A stretch of DNA of 64,000 nt from Microbacterium croceum (lineage in GTDB: Bacteria > Actinomycetota > Actinomycetes > Actinomycetales > Microbacteriaceae): contig NZ_JAHWXN010000001.1 in NCBI RefSeq assembly GCF_023091245.1, positions 2,666,001-2,730,000 on the forward strand. The letters run 5' to 3'. The position numbers and the translations under genes were made by a program. Of the stretch, positions 1-8,615 are shown in pieces. The notes under the pieces were generated by a model, which saw only the letters and a list, made by a program, of their open reading frames with translations, did not search any database and was not told where the DNA came from. Each line of letters opens with the position of its first letter. Within the stretch, counting starts at the first letter, position 1.

Positions 1-2
1 CC

Positions 3-98
3 GTCGATGCCGTGCTCCCGCTGACATCCGCTCCCTCGACTCCCCTCCCAGACGATCCCGGGGCCGACCTGCGCGCCACCGACAAGGAGAACACGTGA
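3..98 (+). CDS. 3' end of an upstream gene, probably the partner sensor kinase
   Basis: This frame is open from the window edge to the TGA at 96-98 and gives a polar, Pro/Asp-rich tail of about 31 residues. The TGA overlaps the GTG start of the response regulator (GTGA), the usual arrangement of a sensor histidine kinase followed by its regulator. No kinase motif lies inside the window, so the identity is inferred only from the neighbour. Confidence 0.5.
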   Translation, partial: VDAVLPLTSAPSTPLPDDPGADLRATDKENT

Positions 99-766
99 CG
101 ATCAGCGTCCTCATCGCCGACGACCAGGCCATGGTGCGCGCGGGTTTCGCCGCCCTCCTCGACGCCCACGAGGGCATCCACGTCGTCGGCCAGGCGGCCA
201 CAGGCGCAGAGGCGGTGACGCTCTCGGCGCGCGTCGACCCCGATGTCATCCTGATGGATGTCCGGATGCCGGAGCTGGACGGCATCGAGGCGACGCGCCG
301 CATCCTCGGCCCGTCGTACCCGGCGGCCCACGTGCCCCGGATCCTGATGCTCACGACCTTCGACATCGACGACTACGTGTACGACGCCCTCGCCGCCGGC
401 GCGAGTGGATTCCTGCTCAAGGACGCACTTCCGGAGGAGCTCGTACATGCGGTGCGTGTCGTCGCCGCGGGTGACGCGCTCCTCGCCCCGAGCGTGACAC
501 GGCGGATGATCGAGCAGTTCGCGGGACGCCGCCCGCAGGGGAACCGATCGTCCACGGCACTGGCCGAGCTGACCGATCGCGAACGCGAGGTGCTGGTGCT
601 GATCGGACGCGGCAGATCCAACACCGAGATCGCCGCCGACCTGTTCATCGCCGAGCAGACCGTGAAGACGCACGTCGGCAAGGTGCTCGCGAAACTGCAG
701 CTGCGCGATCGCGTGCACGCGGTCATCCTCGCCTACGACACGGGGCTGGTCGAACCCTCATCCTGA
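95..766 (+). CDS. LuxR/NarL-family two-component response regulator
   Basis: DNA-binding regulator of 223 residues, expected to be activated by phosphotransfer from a sensor kinase. The receiver domain (about 1-120) has the acidic pair D9-D10, phosphoacceptor D55 in ILMDVRMP, T87/T88 and K109 in FLLKDA. A C-terminal LuxR-type helix-turn-helix follows (about 155-215), with LTDREREVLVLIGRGRSN and the recognition helix around EQTVKTHVGKVL. The start is GTG at 95, overlapping the stop of the preceding frame, so the two are translationally coupled. The signal and targets cannot be read from the sequence; the next gene is a membrane acyltransferase with its own spacing. Confidence 0.93.
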   Translation: MTISVLIADDQAMVRAGFAALLDAHEGIHVVGQAATGAEAVTLSARVDPDVILMDVRMPELDGIEATRRILGPSYPAAHVPRILMLTTFDIDDYVYDALAAGASGFLLKDALPEELVHAVRVVAAGDALLAPSVTRRMIEQFAGRRPQGNRSSTALAELTDREREVLVLIGRGRSNTEIAADLFIAEQTVKTHVGKVLAKLQLRDRVHAVILAYDTGLVEPSS

Positions 767-864
767 CTCCCTCCGCGGTAGGGGGTCGAGACAGCACCCG
801 AGGGTGATGTCCCGACCAACACCGGCTCCATAGTCTCCGGGGACACCGTTCCCCAGGAGGACTC

Positions 865-2160
865 ATGACCATCGCCCCGGCGCCGTTCACCACCGCTCCG
901 TCACAGCCGTCGCGAGGTGTCCGTGACACCGGCATCGACTTCGTCCGCGCGCTCTGTGTGATCGGAGTCGTGCTGCTCCACGCGATCATGGTCGGGGTCA
1001 CCGTGGTCGACGGTAGCCCGGTCTTCGCGAACGCCAGCGAGGGCTCCGCGTGGATCACTCCGCTCAGCTGGGTGCTGCAGGTCATGCCGATGTTCTTCGT
1101 GATCGGAGGCTTCTCCGGGCTCATCGCCTACCGCCGCGCACGCGAGCGGGGCGGTAGCGCCCGTTCGTTCGTCGCCGCCCGACTGCATCGACTGCTGCGC
1201 CCGACTGTCGTCACCATCGGCGTCGTGGCCCTCGCGCTCGCGGTGCTCACCGTGCTCGGCGTCCCTGCCGACCTGCTCGCCATCGCCGGGTTCCGCTACG
1301 GACAGCCGCTCTGGTTCCTCGCCGTCTTCCTGATGTGCCAGGCGCTGCTCCCTGCCCTCGTCGCCGCACACGAGCGCGCGCCGCTGCGCACGATCGGTCT
1401 GCTCACCACCACCGCGATCGCCGTCGACGGACTCCGGGCGATCACCGGCGTCGAAGCGTTGGGCTTCCTGAACCTCGCCTTCGTCTGGATGACGCTCCAG
1501 CAGCTCGGCTTCTTCCTCGCCGACGGCCGGATCGATGCCCTGTCACGCCGCACGCGCGTCGTCACAGGGGTCATCGCGCTGGCAGTGCTCATCCTCACCT
1601 TCGTCTCGGGGGTCTACTCCCCCGACCTGATCGCGAACATCAACCCGCCGACCGCCGCGCTGCTGTTGGTCGGGATCGTACACACCAGCGTCCTGTCGCT
1701 GATGCGTGACCGGGTGGAGACGATCAGCCGCCGCCCCGCGCCGTCCGCACTCACCGCGTTCGTGACGCCGCGCACGATGAGCATCTATCTGTGGCACATG
1801 CCCGTGCTGCTCCTGATGGCCGGCGTGATGGCCATGTTCTCGCTGCTGAGCGGCCGCGACCTGCCGTCACCCGGCAGTCTGGATTGGTGGGCTGCGCGCC
1901 CGCTCTGGCTCGCACTCGCGCTGAGCCTGACCGCGCTGGTCGCGGTGCTCGTCACGCGCTTCGAGAGGCTGCCCGCGCCCGACTGCTCGACCTCGTCTGC
2001 CCGGGTCGGGACGGCAGTGCTCCTGGGGCTGCTCGGAGTCCTCCTCCTGCTTGTGCTCGGCACGTCTGTCGCCACCGCCGTGCTCGCGCTCGCCCTGGCG
2101 CTGCCGTCTCTTCGGCTTGCGCAGAATCGCTCCTCGGCGGCGTGCTCCGTCGCCGGCTGA
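865..2160 (+). CDS. Integral membrane acyltransferase (acyltransferase-3 family)
   Basis: Membrane protein of 431 residues. It opens with a short cytoplasmic tail and the family hallmark of Arg-Asp followed by a first helix with conserved His (DTGIDFVRALCVIGVVLLH, residues 21-39), then about ten hydrophobic segments. Family members transfer acyl groups to extracytoplasmic sugars, peptidoglycan or lipids; the substrate here is unknown. A clear ribosome-binding site (AGGAGG) sits just before the ATG. A TAGTCT hexamer near 830 could be the -10. The gene converges with the biotin transporter operon, nine bases apart. The C-terminus has an extra hydrophobic stretch after about residue 385. Confidence 0.85.
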   Translation: MTIAPAPFTTAPSQPSRGVRDTGIDFVRALCVIGVVLLHAIMVGVTVVDGSPVFANASEGSAWITPLSWVLQVMPMFFVIGGFSGLIAYRRARERGGSARSFVAARLHRLLRPTVVTIGVVALALAVLTVLGVPADLLAIAGFRYGQPLWFLAVFLMCQALLPALVAAHERAPLRTIGLLTTTAIAVDGLRAITGVEALGFLNLAFVWMTLQQLGFFLADGRIDALSRRTRVVTGVIALAVLILTFVSGVYSPDLIANINPPTAALLLVGIVHTSVLSLMRDRVETISRRPAPSALTAFVTPRTMSIYLWHMPVLLLMAGVMAMFSLLSGRDLPSPGSLDWWAARPLWLALALSLTALVAVLVTRFERLPAPDCSTSSARVGTAVLLGLLGVLLLLVLGTSVATAVLALALALPSLRLAQNRSSAACSVAG

Positions 2161-2169
2161 CGGCTGCGG

Positions 2170-2763
2170 TCAGCCGATTCCACGGGCGACCAGCGCGTCG
2201 CTCACCCCATCCGCGTGACGGAGCGCACGCACCAGGAGCGGAACGGCCACCCGCACACCCAGGCGCACACCGCGGGCACGCTGGGCATCGCGCACCTGAT
2301 CGGCGAACCCGGCGACGACGGGGATCATCGTGATCGTGAGAGACAGCGTCATGGCCACGGCATCGGTATCGACTCCGAACCGGCGTGCAGGACGCAGCAC
2401 CCGATGCAGGACGTCCAGGAGATCCGCCATGCGCGTGGTGAGTGTGAGCAGACTGGCCAGCAGCAGCAGAGCCATCACTCGCCCCGTGCTGATCCATGCC
2501 GTCAGCGGCGAGAAGAACACCGCCAGCGCCACCCCGAGCACCAGCGCGAGCCAGCGGAGGCGCCACAGTTCGGCCGCGATCACTCGTACGCCGAAGCCGG
2601 CGATCAGGTAGAGAACGACGACAGCGACCAGCACGACGCCTATCGTCGCCGCGGTCTGCGGCAGGAGCGAGAGCAGCAGCGCCGACGTCGCCAGCACCAC
2701 GAGCTTGACTCCGGCAGGCATGCGATGCACGATGCCGGCCCCCGGGCGATAGAGCTGGATCAT
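2170..2763 (-). CDS. bioN: ECF transporter transmembrane protein EcfT (BioN-like)
   Basis: Transmembrane coupling subunit (197 residues) of an energy-coupling-factor importer. It links the ATPase to the substrate-binding BioY. Several hydrophobic segments precede a basic C-terminal coupling region with an Ala-Arg-Gly motif (AQRARGVRLG), as in EcfT proteins. A longer open frame exists to 2853, but the ATG at 2763 is preferred because it overlaps the TGA of the upstream ATPase gene (ATGA) and gives the normal N-terminus MIQLYRPG. It is the last gene of bioY-bioM-bioN. It acts in the cytoplasmic membrane in biotin uptake, an assignment that depends on BioY in the same operon. Confidence 0.9.
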   Translation of the reverse strand: MIQLYRPGAGIVHRMPAGVKLVVLATSALLLSLLPQTAATIGVVLVAVVVLYLIAGFGVRVIAAELWRLRWLALVLGVALAVFFSPLTAWISTGRVMALLLLASLLTLTTRMADLLDVLHRVLRPARRFGVDTDAVAMTLSLTITMIPVVAGFADQVRDAQRARGVRLGVRVAVPLLVRALRHADGVSDALVARGIG

Positions 2764-3488
2764 GCGCACCCGCGTCGATAGGCGTCGATCACCTCGGCAG
2801 GCTCGCCTTGCCGCACCAGCCGCCCCGCCTCGAACAGCAGCGCGACATCGCATCGGGCGGCGAGCTCGAGATCGTGCGTCACCAGCACGACCTGGGCCGG
2901 CTGAGACAGGAGCAGTTCCCCCACTCTGCGCGTGTGGGCGAGGTCGAGAAGCGTCGTGGGCTCATCGGCGACCACCAGGTCCGGTTCGGTGATCAGCACT
3001 GACGCGAGTGCGAGCATCTGCTTCTGACCGCCGGAGAGAGTCGACGCGGGCACGTCCGCATGCGCACTCAGGCCGTGCTCCGCCAGGGTCTCCACGACCT
3101 TCGCGGCCACCTCCGCCTTCGGACGCCCCCGCAGCGAGAGCGCGAGGTCCTCCGCGGGCGTGGGCATCAGGATCTGCGCATCGGGATCGGTGAAGACGAA
3201 TCCCACACGTCGGCGCACCTCGGAGCGGTCGCGCACACTGTCGAGCCCGTGCACCCGCACCCGCCCTGCGGTCGGCGCAGTGAGGCCGTTGAGGAGCCGC
3301 GCGAACGTCGATTTCCCCGAGCCGTTGGCCCCGATCACGGCCGTGCGCGCTGCGGTGAGCTCGACGGAGACGTCGGTCAGGATCGTCCGGCCGTCGATCT
3401 CCACGCCCACCCGCTCGACCGAGACCGACCTCTGCCGTTCGATGTCAGCCGACACGGGCCGAGGGCTGCGCCGCGACCGATCGCACAC
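2760..3488 (-). CDS. bioM: ECF transporter ATP-binding protein (BioM-like)
   Basis: Cytoplasmic ABC ATPase that powers biotin import. It has Walker A GANGSGKST, Q-loop region (FVFTDPDAQ), signature LSGGQKQM, Walker B LVVADEP and H-loop VTHD, all intact. The longest frame gives 242 residues from 3488. A GTG at 3455 (231 residues) fits the BioY stop more closely and would remove a basic, low-complexity N-terminus, so the true start is uncertain; neither has a convincing Shine-Dalgarno sequence. Its 5' end overlaps bioY and its stop overlaps the start of bioN, so the three genes are one transcript. Confidence 0.92.
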   Translation of the reverse strand: MCDRSRRSPRPVSADIERQRSVSVERVGVEIDGRTILTDVSVELTAARTAVIGANGSGKSTFARLLNGLTAPTAGRVRVHGLDSVRDRSEVRRRVGFVFTDPDAQILMPTPAEDLALSLRGRPKAEVAAKVVETLAEHGLSAHADVPASTLSGGQKQMLALASVLITEPDLVVADEPTTLLDLAHTRRVGELLLSQPAQVVLVTHDLELAARCDVALLFEAGRLVRQGEPAEVIDAYRRGCA

Positions 3489-4032
3489 CGAATGCCGGTG
3501 GGTAGGCGCGACGCAGGGCGAGGGTGAGTGCGGTGGCGGCAGCGGCCTTGAGCAGATCGCCCGGGAGGAAAGCCAGGCTGGACAGTGCGGTCGAGGTGAG
3601 ATCCACGCCGAGCACGAGCGCCTGCACGGGGATGCCGAAGAGATAGACCACGAGGATGCCGCCGATCACCGCGCCCAGCGCCGTGCGCCACCAGGTGATG
3701 CGTCCGGCGTGGACGATCAGCCCGATCACGAGCGCTCCGGCGACCCAGCCGACCAGGTAGCCGGCCGTCGGCCCGACGAACACTCCCAGCCCGCCGCGCC
3801 CGCCCGCCAGCACCGGCAGTCCGACAGCCGCCAGCACGAGCACGACCAGCACGGCCAGCGGGCCCCGCTTCGGTCCCAGCACGGCTCCGGCGAGCATCAC
3901 GCCGAGCGTCTGCGCCGTGATCGGCACACCGCCGGGGAGCGGGACGGTCACCATCCCGAACACGACGATGAGCGCCGCGAAGATGGCGATGCGTCCCAGA
4001 TCGCGACCGATGTCGGTGCGGTTCTCTGTCAT
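3445..4032 (-). CDS. bioY: Biotin transporter substrate-binding protein BioY
   Basis: Membrane S-component of 195 residues that binds biotin. Six hydrophobic segments and typical BioY stretches are visible, including VTVPLPGGVPITAQTLGVML near residues 30-50 and GPTAGYLVGW near the middle. The ATG at 4032 is chosen because GGGAGG lies seven bases upstream; the open frame continues further but would run through the divergent gene. It is the first gene of bioY-bioM-bioN. A TATACT hexamer on this strand (4087-4082) lies within the operator region, so transcription should be repressed when biotin is plentiful. Confidence 0.93.
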   Translation of the reverse strand: MTENRTDIGRDLGRIAIFAALIVVFGMVTVPLPGGVPITAQTLGVMLAGAVLGPKRGPLAVLVVLVLAAVGLPVLAGGRGGLGVFVGPTAGYLVGWVAGALVIGLIVHAGRITWWRTALGAVIGGILVVYLFGIPVQALVLGVDLTSTALSSLAFLPGDLLKAAAATALTLALRRAYPPAFGVRSVAAQPSARVG

Positions 4033-4054
4033 GGTTTTCCTCCCGAAAGCTTCC

Positions 4055-4082
4055 TGAACAGTGTTCACGTGAACGGCGTTCA
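4055..4082. promoter_or_regulatory. Two tandem 13-bp operators, probably for the BioQ-like repressor
   Basis: Two copies of TGAAC-N3-GTTCA lie at 4055-4067 (spacer AGT) and 4070-4082 (spacer GGC), separated by two bases. They sit in the 63-bp gap between bioY and the TetR-family gene and cover the -35 side of both promoters. The form matches actinobacterial BioQ boxes as I recall them (TGAAC-N3-GTTAC type). Repression of both directions by the adjacent regulator is inferred. Confidence 0.85.
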
Positions 4083-4089
4083 GTATAGT
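4082..4089. promoter_or_regulatory. Overlapping divergent -10 elements for bioQ-like gene and bioY
   Basis: TATAGT (4084-4089, plus strand) is six bases before the ATG at 4096, placing the transcription start at or next to the start codon, as in a leaderless mRNA. On the opposite strand TATACT (4087-4082) would start bioY mRNA near 4075 with a leader of about 43 bases carrying the bioY ribosome-binding site. Confidence 0.6.
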
Positions 4090-4095
4090 GAGATC

Positions 4096-4692
4096 ATGAC
4101 CCCTGCACACAACTCGACGCGGCACGACCGCGACGGCGTCGCCCGCGCCGCACTGGCGCTGCTCGACGAGGTCGGGCTCGCCGATCTCTCGATGCGCCGC
4201 ATCGCGGCACGCCTCGACGTGCAGCCCAGCGCGCTCTACTGGCATTTCGCCAGCAAGCAGGCGCTGCTGGCCGAACTCGCCGACCGGATCACCGCCGGCA
4301 TTCCGCGCGGCGATGCGTCGGTGCTCGACACGGCGCGCGGCATCCGTGATGCTCTGTTCGCCTATCGCGACGGTGCCGAACTCGTGCTGAGCACCTACGC
4401 GCTCCGCCTCGGCTCCTCCTCCGCGCAGACCGCGGTGCACGACGCGCTGGTCGCCGACGGCGCCGATTCCCCTCACGAACGGGCTGCCGCGATCATGCAC
4501 TTCGTTCTCGGCCACGCGACGCTCGTGCAGCAGCGCATGCATGCCGACAGCTATGGCGCCGTGATGGCCGACGACGAGGTCGGGGCGGAGCACGACGTCA
4601 CCGCCGGCCTCGATCGTGTCTTCGACCTCGGTGTGACGGCGCTGACCGGCGTGGTCAGCGGTGCGACTGCTCCGCGGCGTGACCGAGCCTGA
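4096..4692 (+). CDS. bioQ: TetR-family regulator, probable biotin repressor BioQ
   Basis: Protein of 198 residues with an N-terminal TetR helix-turn-helix (about 10-55; MRRIAARLDVQPSALYWHF is the helix-turn-helix core) and a C-terminal ligand/dimer domain. Assignment to BioQ rests on its divergent position from bioY-bioM-bioN and on the two TGAAC-N3-GTTCA palindromes between them. BioQ regulators repress biotin transport and synthesis genes. The ATG follows a TATAGT hexamer by six bases, so it is probably translated from a leaderless mRNA. Its 3' end overlaps the convergent MFS gene by 38 bases. It could be a TetR regulator of other specificity, but the operator layout argues against that. 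Confidence 0.82.
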   Translation: MTPAHNSTRHDRDGVARAALALLDEVGLADLSMRRIAARLDVQPSALYWHFASKQALLAELADRITAGIPRGDASVLDTARGIRDALFAYRDGAELVLSTYALRLGSSSAQTAVHDALVADGADSPHERAAAIMHFVLGHATLVQQRMHADSYGAVMADDEVGAEHDVTAGLDRVFDLGVTALTGVVSGATAPRRDRA

Positions 4693-6025
4693 GGCCAGGG
4701 ACCGACGCCAGGAACACCAGCACCACGCAGAAGGCGAAGACCGCGCTGAACGCGCTCACGCCGCCGCCGAGCGTGGCGACGCCCAGACCCGCGATGGCGA
4801 TCGCGACGGCTGATCCGGTGGCGTCCGAGATCGACAGCGCCGAAGAGTTGAAGCCCTGATCGTCCGGCCCCGAGTAAGCCAGGGTCAGCACGGTCAGACG
4901 CGGGTAGAGCAGCCCCATGCCGCCACCGCCGAGCGCCCATCCGAGGATCACGAGCAGCGGTGAGATCCCCCACACCGAGGTGAGCAGCACGCTCGCGATC
5001 GCCCCCAGCAGCAGGCTCAGGCTGATCACCGTGATGCGACGGTTGCCGAGCCTCTCGCCGTAGCGCCCCTGCAGCGCGGAGGCACCCGCCCAGGCGAATG
5101 CCGCGAGCATCAGGGCGATCCCCGCCCATGTCGCGGTGAAGTCGAACCGCTTCATCAGCAGATACGGGATGTACGCTTCGGCGGCGAAGAACGCCCCCGC
5201 CACCAGGCCGCGCATCAGCACGACGCTGGGGAGTCCGCGCCCGGCGCGCAGCGTGCCCTTCGGCACCAGCGGGAGCAGTGCGACGCCGATCACCACCACC
5301 GCACCGATCGCCACCGGCCAGCCGACGGGCGGCACCATCTCAGCCGAGAAGCCGATCAGCACCGCGAACACGGCCACCACGACGGCCAGCAGCAGACGCG
5401 TCACCACCGCGCGCCGATCCTGCGGCACACCGTGCCCGAGATCGACCCCGCGCAGGCGTGCCGCGATCGTGAGGAACGCCGCCGCGGTCAGCACCGCGAC
5501 GCCGAGGAAGGCCCAGCGCCAATCGAGGAACTCGGCGACCGCTCCCGCGAGGAAGGGGCCGATCATCGACGGGACCACCCACGCGGCGGCGAACGCCGCG
5601 AACACGCGACCGTGCAGATGCGGAGGGTACAGCCGGGCGACCACGACATAGAGCGCGACGGTCTGCCCTCCCGCGCCGAGGCCCTGTACGAGCCGGCCGG
5701 CGAGGAACTGATGCATCGTGACGGCTACCCCGGAGATGACCAGACCGATCAGGAACAGGGAGACCGCGACGTAGAGCGCCCCGCGCGGTCCACGACCGTC
5801 CGACCAGGCTCCGGCGGCGACCATGCCGATGACGCTGGTGGCCAGCGTCCCCGCGAACGCGACGGCATACAGCGCCTGCCCGTCCAACGCCTCGCTGACG
5901 ATCGGCATCACAGTCGTCACCGCCAGCGACTCGATGGCGGCGAGGAAGATCAGAGCCACCGCGCCGAGCGTCACCCAGCGACGCTGACGATCCCAGATCG
6001 ACGCCTCGGCCTGCACCTCGGTCAT
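4655..6025 (-). CDS. MFS transporter (drug:H+ antiporter type)
   Basis: Membrane protein of 456 residues with 12-14 hydrophobic segments. The N-terminal half has MFS signature elements, such as SDGRGPRGALY between helices 2 and 3 and GRLVQGLGAGGQTVALYVVV in helices 4-5, resembling multidrug exporters. It starts at 6025, overlapping the stop of the upstream lyase gene (ATGA), so the two genes are co-expressed. The substrate is not known; coupling to a C-S lyase could mean export of an amino-acid-like compound, but this is speculative. Confidence 0.87.
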   Translation of the reverse strand: MTEVQAEASIWDRQRRWVTLGAVALIFLAAIESLAVTTVMPIVSEALDGQALYAVAFAGTLATSVIGMVAAGAWSDGRGPRGALYVAVSLFLIGLVISGVAVTMHQFLAGRLVQGLGAGGQTVALYVVVARLYPPHLHGRVFAAFAAAWVVPSMIGPFLAGAVAEFLDWRWAFLGVAVLTAAAFLTIAARLRGVDLGHGVPQDRRAVVTRLLLAVVVAVFAVLIGFSAEMVPPVGWPVAIGAVVVIGVALLPLVPKGTLRAGRGLPSVVLMRGLVAGAFFAAEAYIPYLLMKRFDFTATWAGIALMLAAFAWAGASALQGRYGERLGNRRITVISLSLLLGAIASVLLTSVWGISPLLVILGWALGGGGMGLLYPRLTVLTLAYSGPDDQGFNSSALSISDATGSAVAIAIAGLGVATLGGGVSAFSAVFAFCVVLVFLASVPGLRLGHAAEQSHR

Positions 6026-7176
6026 CGCACCACGAGAGCAGCGATGCGCTCGATGGCCTCGGTGATGATCTCGGGACTGGTGCCGAAGTTCAGACGCACG
6101 TGCCCCTTGCCCTCGTCGCCGAACGCCGGCCCGTAGTGCAGGGCGACCTTGGCCTCGCGCAGGATGCGCCGGGCGGGGTTGTCACCCCAGCCGAGGTCGG
6201 TCAGGTCAATCCATGCGAGGTAGCCGGCATCCGGGAGGCGGTAGCGGGCTCCGGGAAGATGCTGTGCCAGAAGCCGTGCGAGGAGCACGCGGTTCTCATC
6301 GAGGGTGTGCAGCAGCCCATCGAGCCAGGCGTCGCTCTCCTCCGAGAACGCCGCCACCGCAGCCAACAACCCGAACTGCCCGGTCCGCCACTCCACCTCG
6401 ACGGGCAGCGCACGCACCACGGCGGTGGTCGCGTCGTCCGCCGTCACCATCAGAGCGCACTTGAGACCAGCCAGGTTGAACGCCTTGCTGGCGCTGACCA
6501 CGGCGTAGCCGACGCGCTGTGCCGCGTCGTTCACCGAGAGGAACGGGGTGAAGCCCGTTCTCGGCTGAGCGAGCGGAGCATGGATCTCGTCCGACACCAC
6601 GCTCGCGCCGAACTCGTCGGCGAGCTCGGCAAGAGCCGCGAGGGCCGACCGGTCGTGAACGGTCCCAGTCGGGTTGTGCGGATTGCAGAGCAGGATCGCG
6701 GTCGCGCCGGTAGCGAAGGCCGTGCGGATGCCGTCGAGGTCGAGCTCCCAGCCCGCCCCGGTGTCCCGCAGGGGCACGCGCTCGATCTCGGCACCCGCCT
6801 CCTCGACGAGGTCGTAGAACGGCGGATACACGGGCGGGGTCACCACGACCCGCTCCCCCGGTCGCGTCACTCGGCGCAGGATCTCGACGATCCCCATGCT
6901 GACATCGGCCGTGCTGCGGGAGCGCGCCGGATCGACCTGCCATCCGAAACGGCGCAGGGCGAACGCGGCGTGCGCCTCGGCGAGCGGGGTACGAGAGGCC
7001 ACATACCCCGTGTCGCCGGACTCGACAGCTCGACGAAGCGCCTCGGTGACAGCAGGGGCTAGCGGAAAATCGGTCTCCGCCACGAATAGTGGAAGCACGT
7101 CTGCGGGATACTCCCGCCACTTCTCACTGGTGCGTTCGCGCAGCTCGTCGAGCGGCAGGGCCGTGACGCGCAGCAT
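6022..7176 (-). CDS. PLP-dependent C-S lyase/aminotransferase, MalY/PatB type
   Basis: Pyridoxal-phosphate enzyme of 384 residues, fold type I. Visible motifs are MGIVEILRRV, VVTPPVYPPFYDLV, NPHNPTG (cofactor pocket), SDEIHAPL with the PLP-pyridine Asp, and the Schiff-base Lys in SASKAFNLAGLK. MalY/PatB enzymes cleave cystathionine or cysteine conjugates by beta-elimination, giving thiol or sulfide, pyruvate and ammonia. It lies only two bases downstream of the sufT-like gene at the end of the SUF operon, and its stop overlaps the MFS start. A sulfur-mobilising role beside Fe-S assembly is possible but not shown. Confidence 0.87.
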   Translation of the reverse strand: MLRVTALPLDELRERTSEKWREYPADVLPLFVAETDFPLAPAVTEALRRAVESGDTGYVASRTPLAEAHAAFALRRFGWQVDPARSRSTADVSMGIVEILRRVTRPGERVVVTPPVYPPFYDLVEEAGAEIERVPLRDTGAGWELDLDGIRTAFATGATAILLCNPHNPTGTVHDRSALAALAELADEFGASVVSDEIHAPLAQPRTGFTPFLSVNDAAQRVGYAVVSASKAFNLAGLKCALMVTADDATTAVVRALPVEVEWRTGQFGLLAAVAAFSEESDAWLDGLLHTLDENRVLLARLLAQHLPGARYRLPDAGYLAWIDLTDLGWGDNPARRILREAKVALHYGPAFGDEGKGHVRLNFGTSPEIITEAIERIAALVVR

Positions 7177-7178
7177 CC

Positions 7179-7508
7179 TCAGATCGCGAAGCCGAGCGCG
7201 CGCATCATGTCGCGTCCGTCATCGGTGATGCGCTCAGGACCCCACGGCGGCATCCAGACCCAGTTGATCCGGAACCGGTCGACGACGCTGTCCAGCGCCT
7301 GCGCGGTCTGGTCCTCGAGCACGTCCGTGAGAGGGCAGCCCGCACTGGTGAGCGTCATGTGGATGACGAGAGCATCGTTCTCGTCATCCCAGGCGAGATC
7401 GTAGATGAGGCCGAGGTCGACGACGTTGATCCCCAGTTCGGGATCCATGACGTCTTTCAGAGCCTCGGTGACCTCGTCGTACTTCTGGTCCGTGAGCGTC
7501 GCGGTCAT
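7179..7508 (-). CDS. MIP18/DUF59 Fe-S assembly factor (SufT-like)
   Basis: Small cytoplasmic protein of 109 residues. It is one DUF59 domain with DPELGINVVDLGLIYDL (22-38) and the conserved Cys C58 in TSAGCPLTD, implicated in Fe-S transfer in this family. It follows sufC by nine bases at the end of the SUF genes and probably helps mature Fe-S proteins. The start at 7508 gives the usual family length. Confidence 0.9.
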   Translation of the reverse strand: MTATLTDQKYDEVTEALKDVMDPELGINVVDLGLIYDLAWDDENDALVIHMTLTSAGCPLTDVLEDQTAQALDSVVDRFRINWVWMPPWGPERITDDGRDMMRALGFAI

Positions 7509-7517
7509 GCAGTCAGC

Positions 7518-8288
7518 CTACGCCTCGAGCGGGGCTGCGGGGTCGAGGAAACGGTCGTATCCTTCGTCCTCGAGCCGGTCGGCGAGCTCCGGGCCGCCCT
7601 CTTCCACGATCTTGCCGGCGACGACCACGTGCACGAAGTCGGGACGGATGTAGCGGAGGATGCGCGTGTAGTGGGTGATCAGCAGCACGCCGAGCCCGGT
7701 GGACTCCTTCGCGCGGTTGACGCCCTCGGAGACGATCTTGAGCGCGTCGACGTCGAGACCGGAGTCGGTCTCGTCGAGGATCGCGAACTTCGGCTTCAGC
7801 ACCTCGAGCTGCAGGATCTCGTGACGCTTCTTCTCGCCACCGGAGAAGCCCTCGTTGACGTTGCGCTGCGCGAACTTCGGGTCCATACGCAGGTTCGCCA
7901 TGGCCGACTTGACGTCCTTGGTCCAGCCGCGGATCGCCGGAGCCTCGCCGTCGAGCGCGGTCTTCGCCGTGCGGAGGAAGTTCGTCACGGTGACGCCGGG
8001 GATCTCGACCGGGTACTGCATCGCGAGGAACAGACCCGCGCGCGCACGCTCGTCGACCGTCATCTCGAGCACATCAGCGCCGTCGAAGGTGATCGAACCG
8101 CTCGTGACGGTGTACTTGGGGTGACCGGCGATCGTGTACGCCAGCGTCGACTTGCCGGAGCCGTTGGGACCCATGATGGCGTGCGTCTCACCGGTGTTCA
8201 TGGTGAGGGTGATTCCGTTGAGGATCGGGGTGGTCCCCGACTCGGTCTCGACCGTCACGTACAGGTCGCGGATCTCGAGAACAGACAT
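7518..8288 (-). CDS. sufC: Fe-S cluster assembly ATPase SufC
   Basis: ABC-type ATPase (256 residues) of the SufBCD scaffold. Walker A is GPNGSGKST (40-48), the signature is FSGGEKKRHEIL, Walker B is FAILDETDSGLD and the H-loop is LLITHY. The motif FSGGEKKR is typical of SufC rather than transport ATPases. It follows the Rieske gene directly (stop 8289, start 8288) and precedes the sufT-like gene. SufC ATP hydrolysis remodels SufB-SufD during cluster assembly in the cytoplasm. Confidence 0.96.
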   Translation of the reverse strand: MSVLEIRDLYVTVETESGTTPILNGITLTMNTGETHAIMGPNGSGKSTLAYTIAGHPKYTVTSGSITFDGADVLEMTVDERARAGLFLAMQYPVEIPGVTVTNFLRTAKTALDGEAPAIRGWTKDVKSAMANLRMDPKFAQRNVNEGFSGGEKKRHEILQLEVLKPKFAILDETDSGLDVDALKIVSEGVNRAKESTGLGVLLITHYTRILRYIRPDFVHVVVAGKIVEEGGPELADRLEDEGYDRFLDPAAPLEA

Positions 8289-8615
8289 TCAGACTTCCTT
8301 AATCACGGTCGGGTCGATGAGCACGTCGTCGCCGTCGATCACGACGACGTAGACCGGGACGGGCTCATAAGCGGGGAGGTTCTGGGGAACGCCGGTGAGC
8401 AGCGAGAAGGCGGAGCCATGGGCCCAGCACTCGACCGTGTCACCCTCGACGAACCCCTCGGAGAGGGAGATCTCTCCGTGAGTGCAGGTGTCGCCGATGG
8501 CGTGCACGACGCCATCGCCGTCCTTGATGACGGTGATCGCCACTCCGCCCGGCTCGACACGCAGGGGCGTGTCCTGCTCGAGGTCGGAGAGACCGCAGAC
8601 GCGCTCGGCGGTCAT
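8289..8615 (-). CDS. Rieske [2Fe-2S] ferredoxin-like protein of the SUF operon
   Basis: Protein of 108 residues with one Rieske domain. The four cluster ligands are C44 and H46 in CTHG and C63 and H66 in CWAHG. Such a protein, often named non-heme iron oxygenase ferredoxin subunit, is commonly found between sufD and sufC in actinobacteria; an electron-transfer role in cluster assembly is likely but not established. Its start overlaps the end of sufD by four bases. Confidence 0.92.
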   Translation of the reverse strand: MTAERVCGLSDLEQDTPLRVEPGGVAITVIKDGDGVVHAIGDTCTHGEISLSEGFVEGDTVECWAHGSAFSLLTGVPQNLPAYEPVPVYVVVIDGDDVLIDPTVIKEV

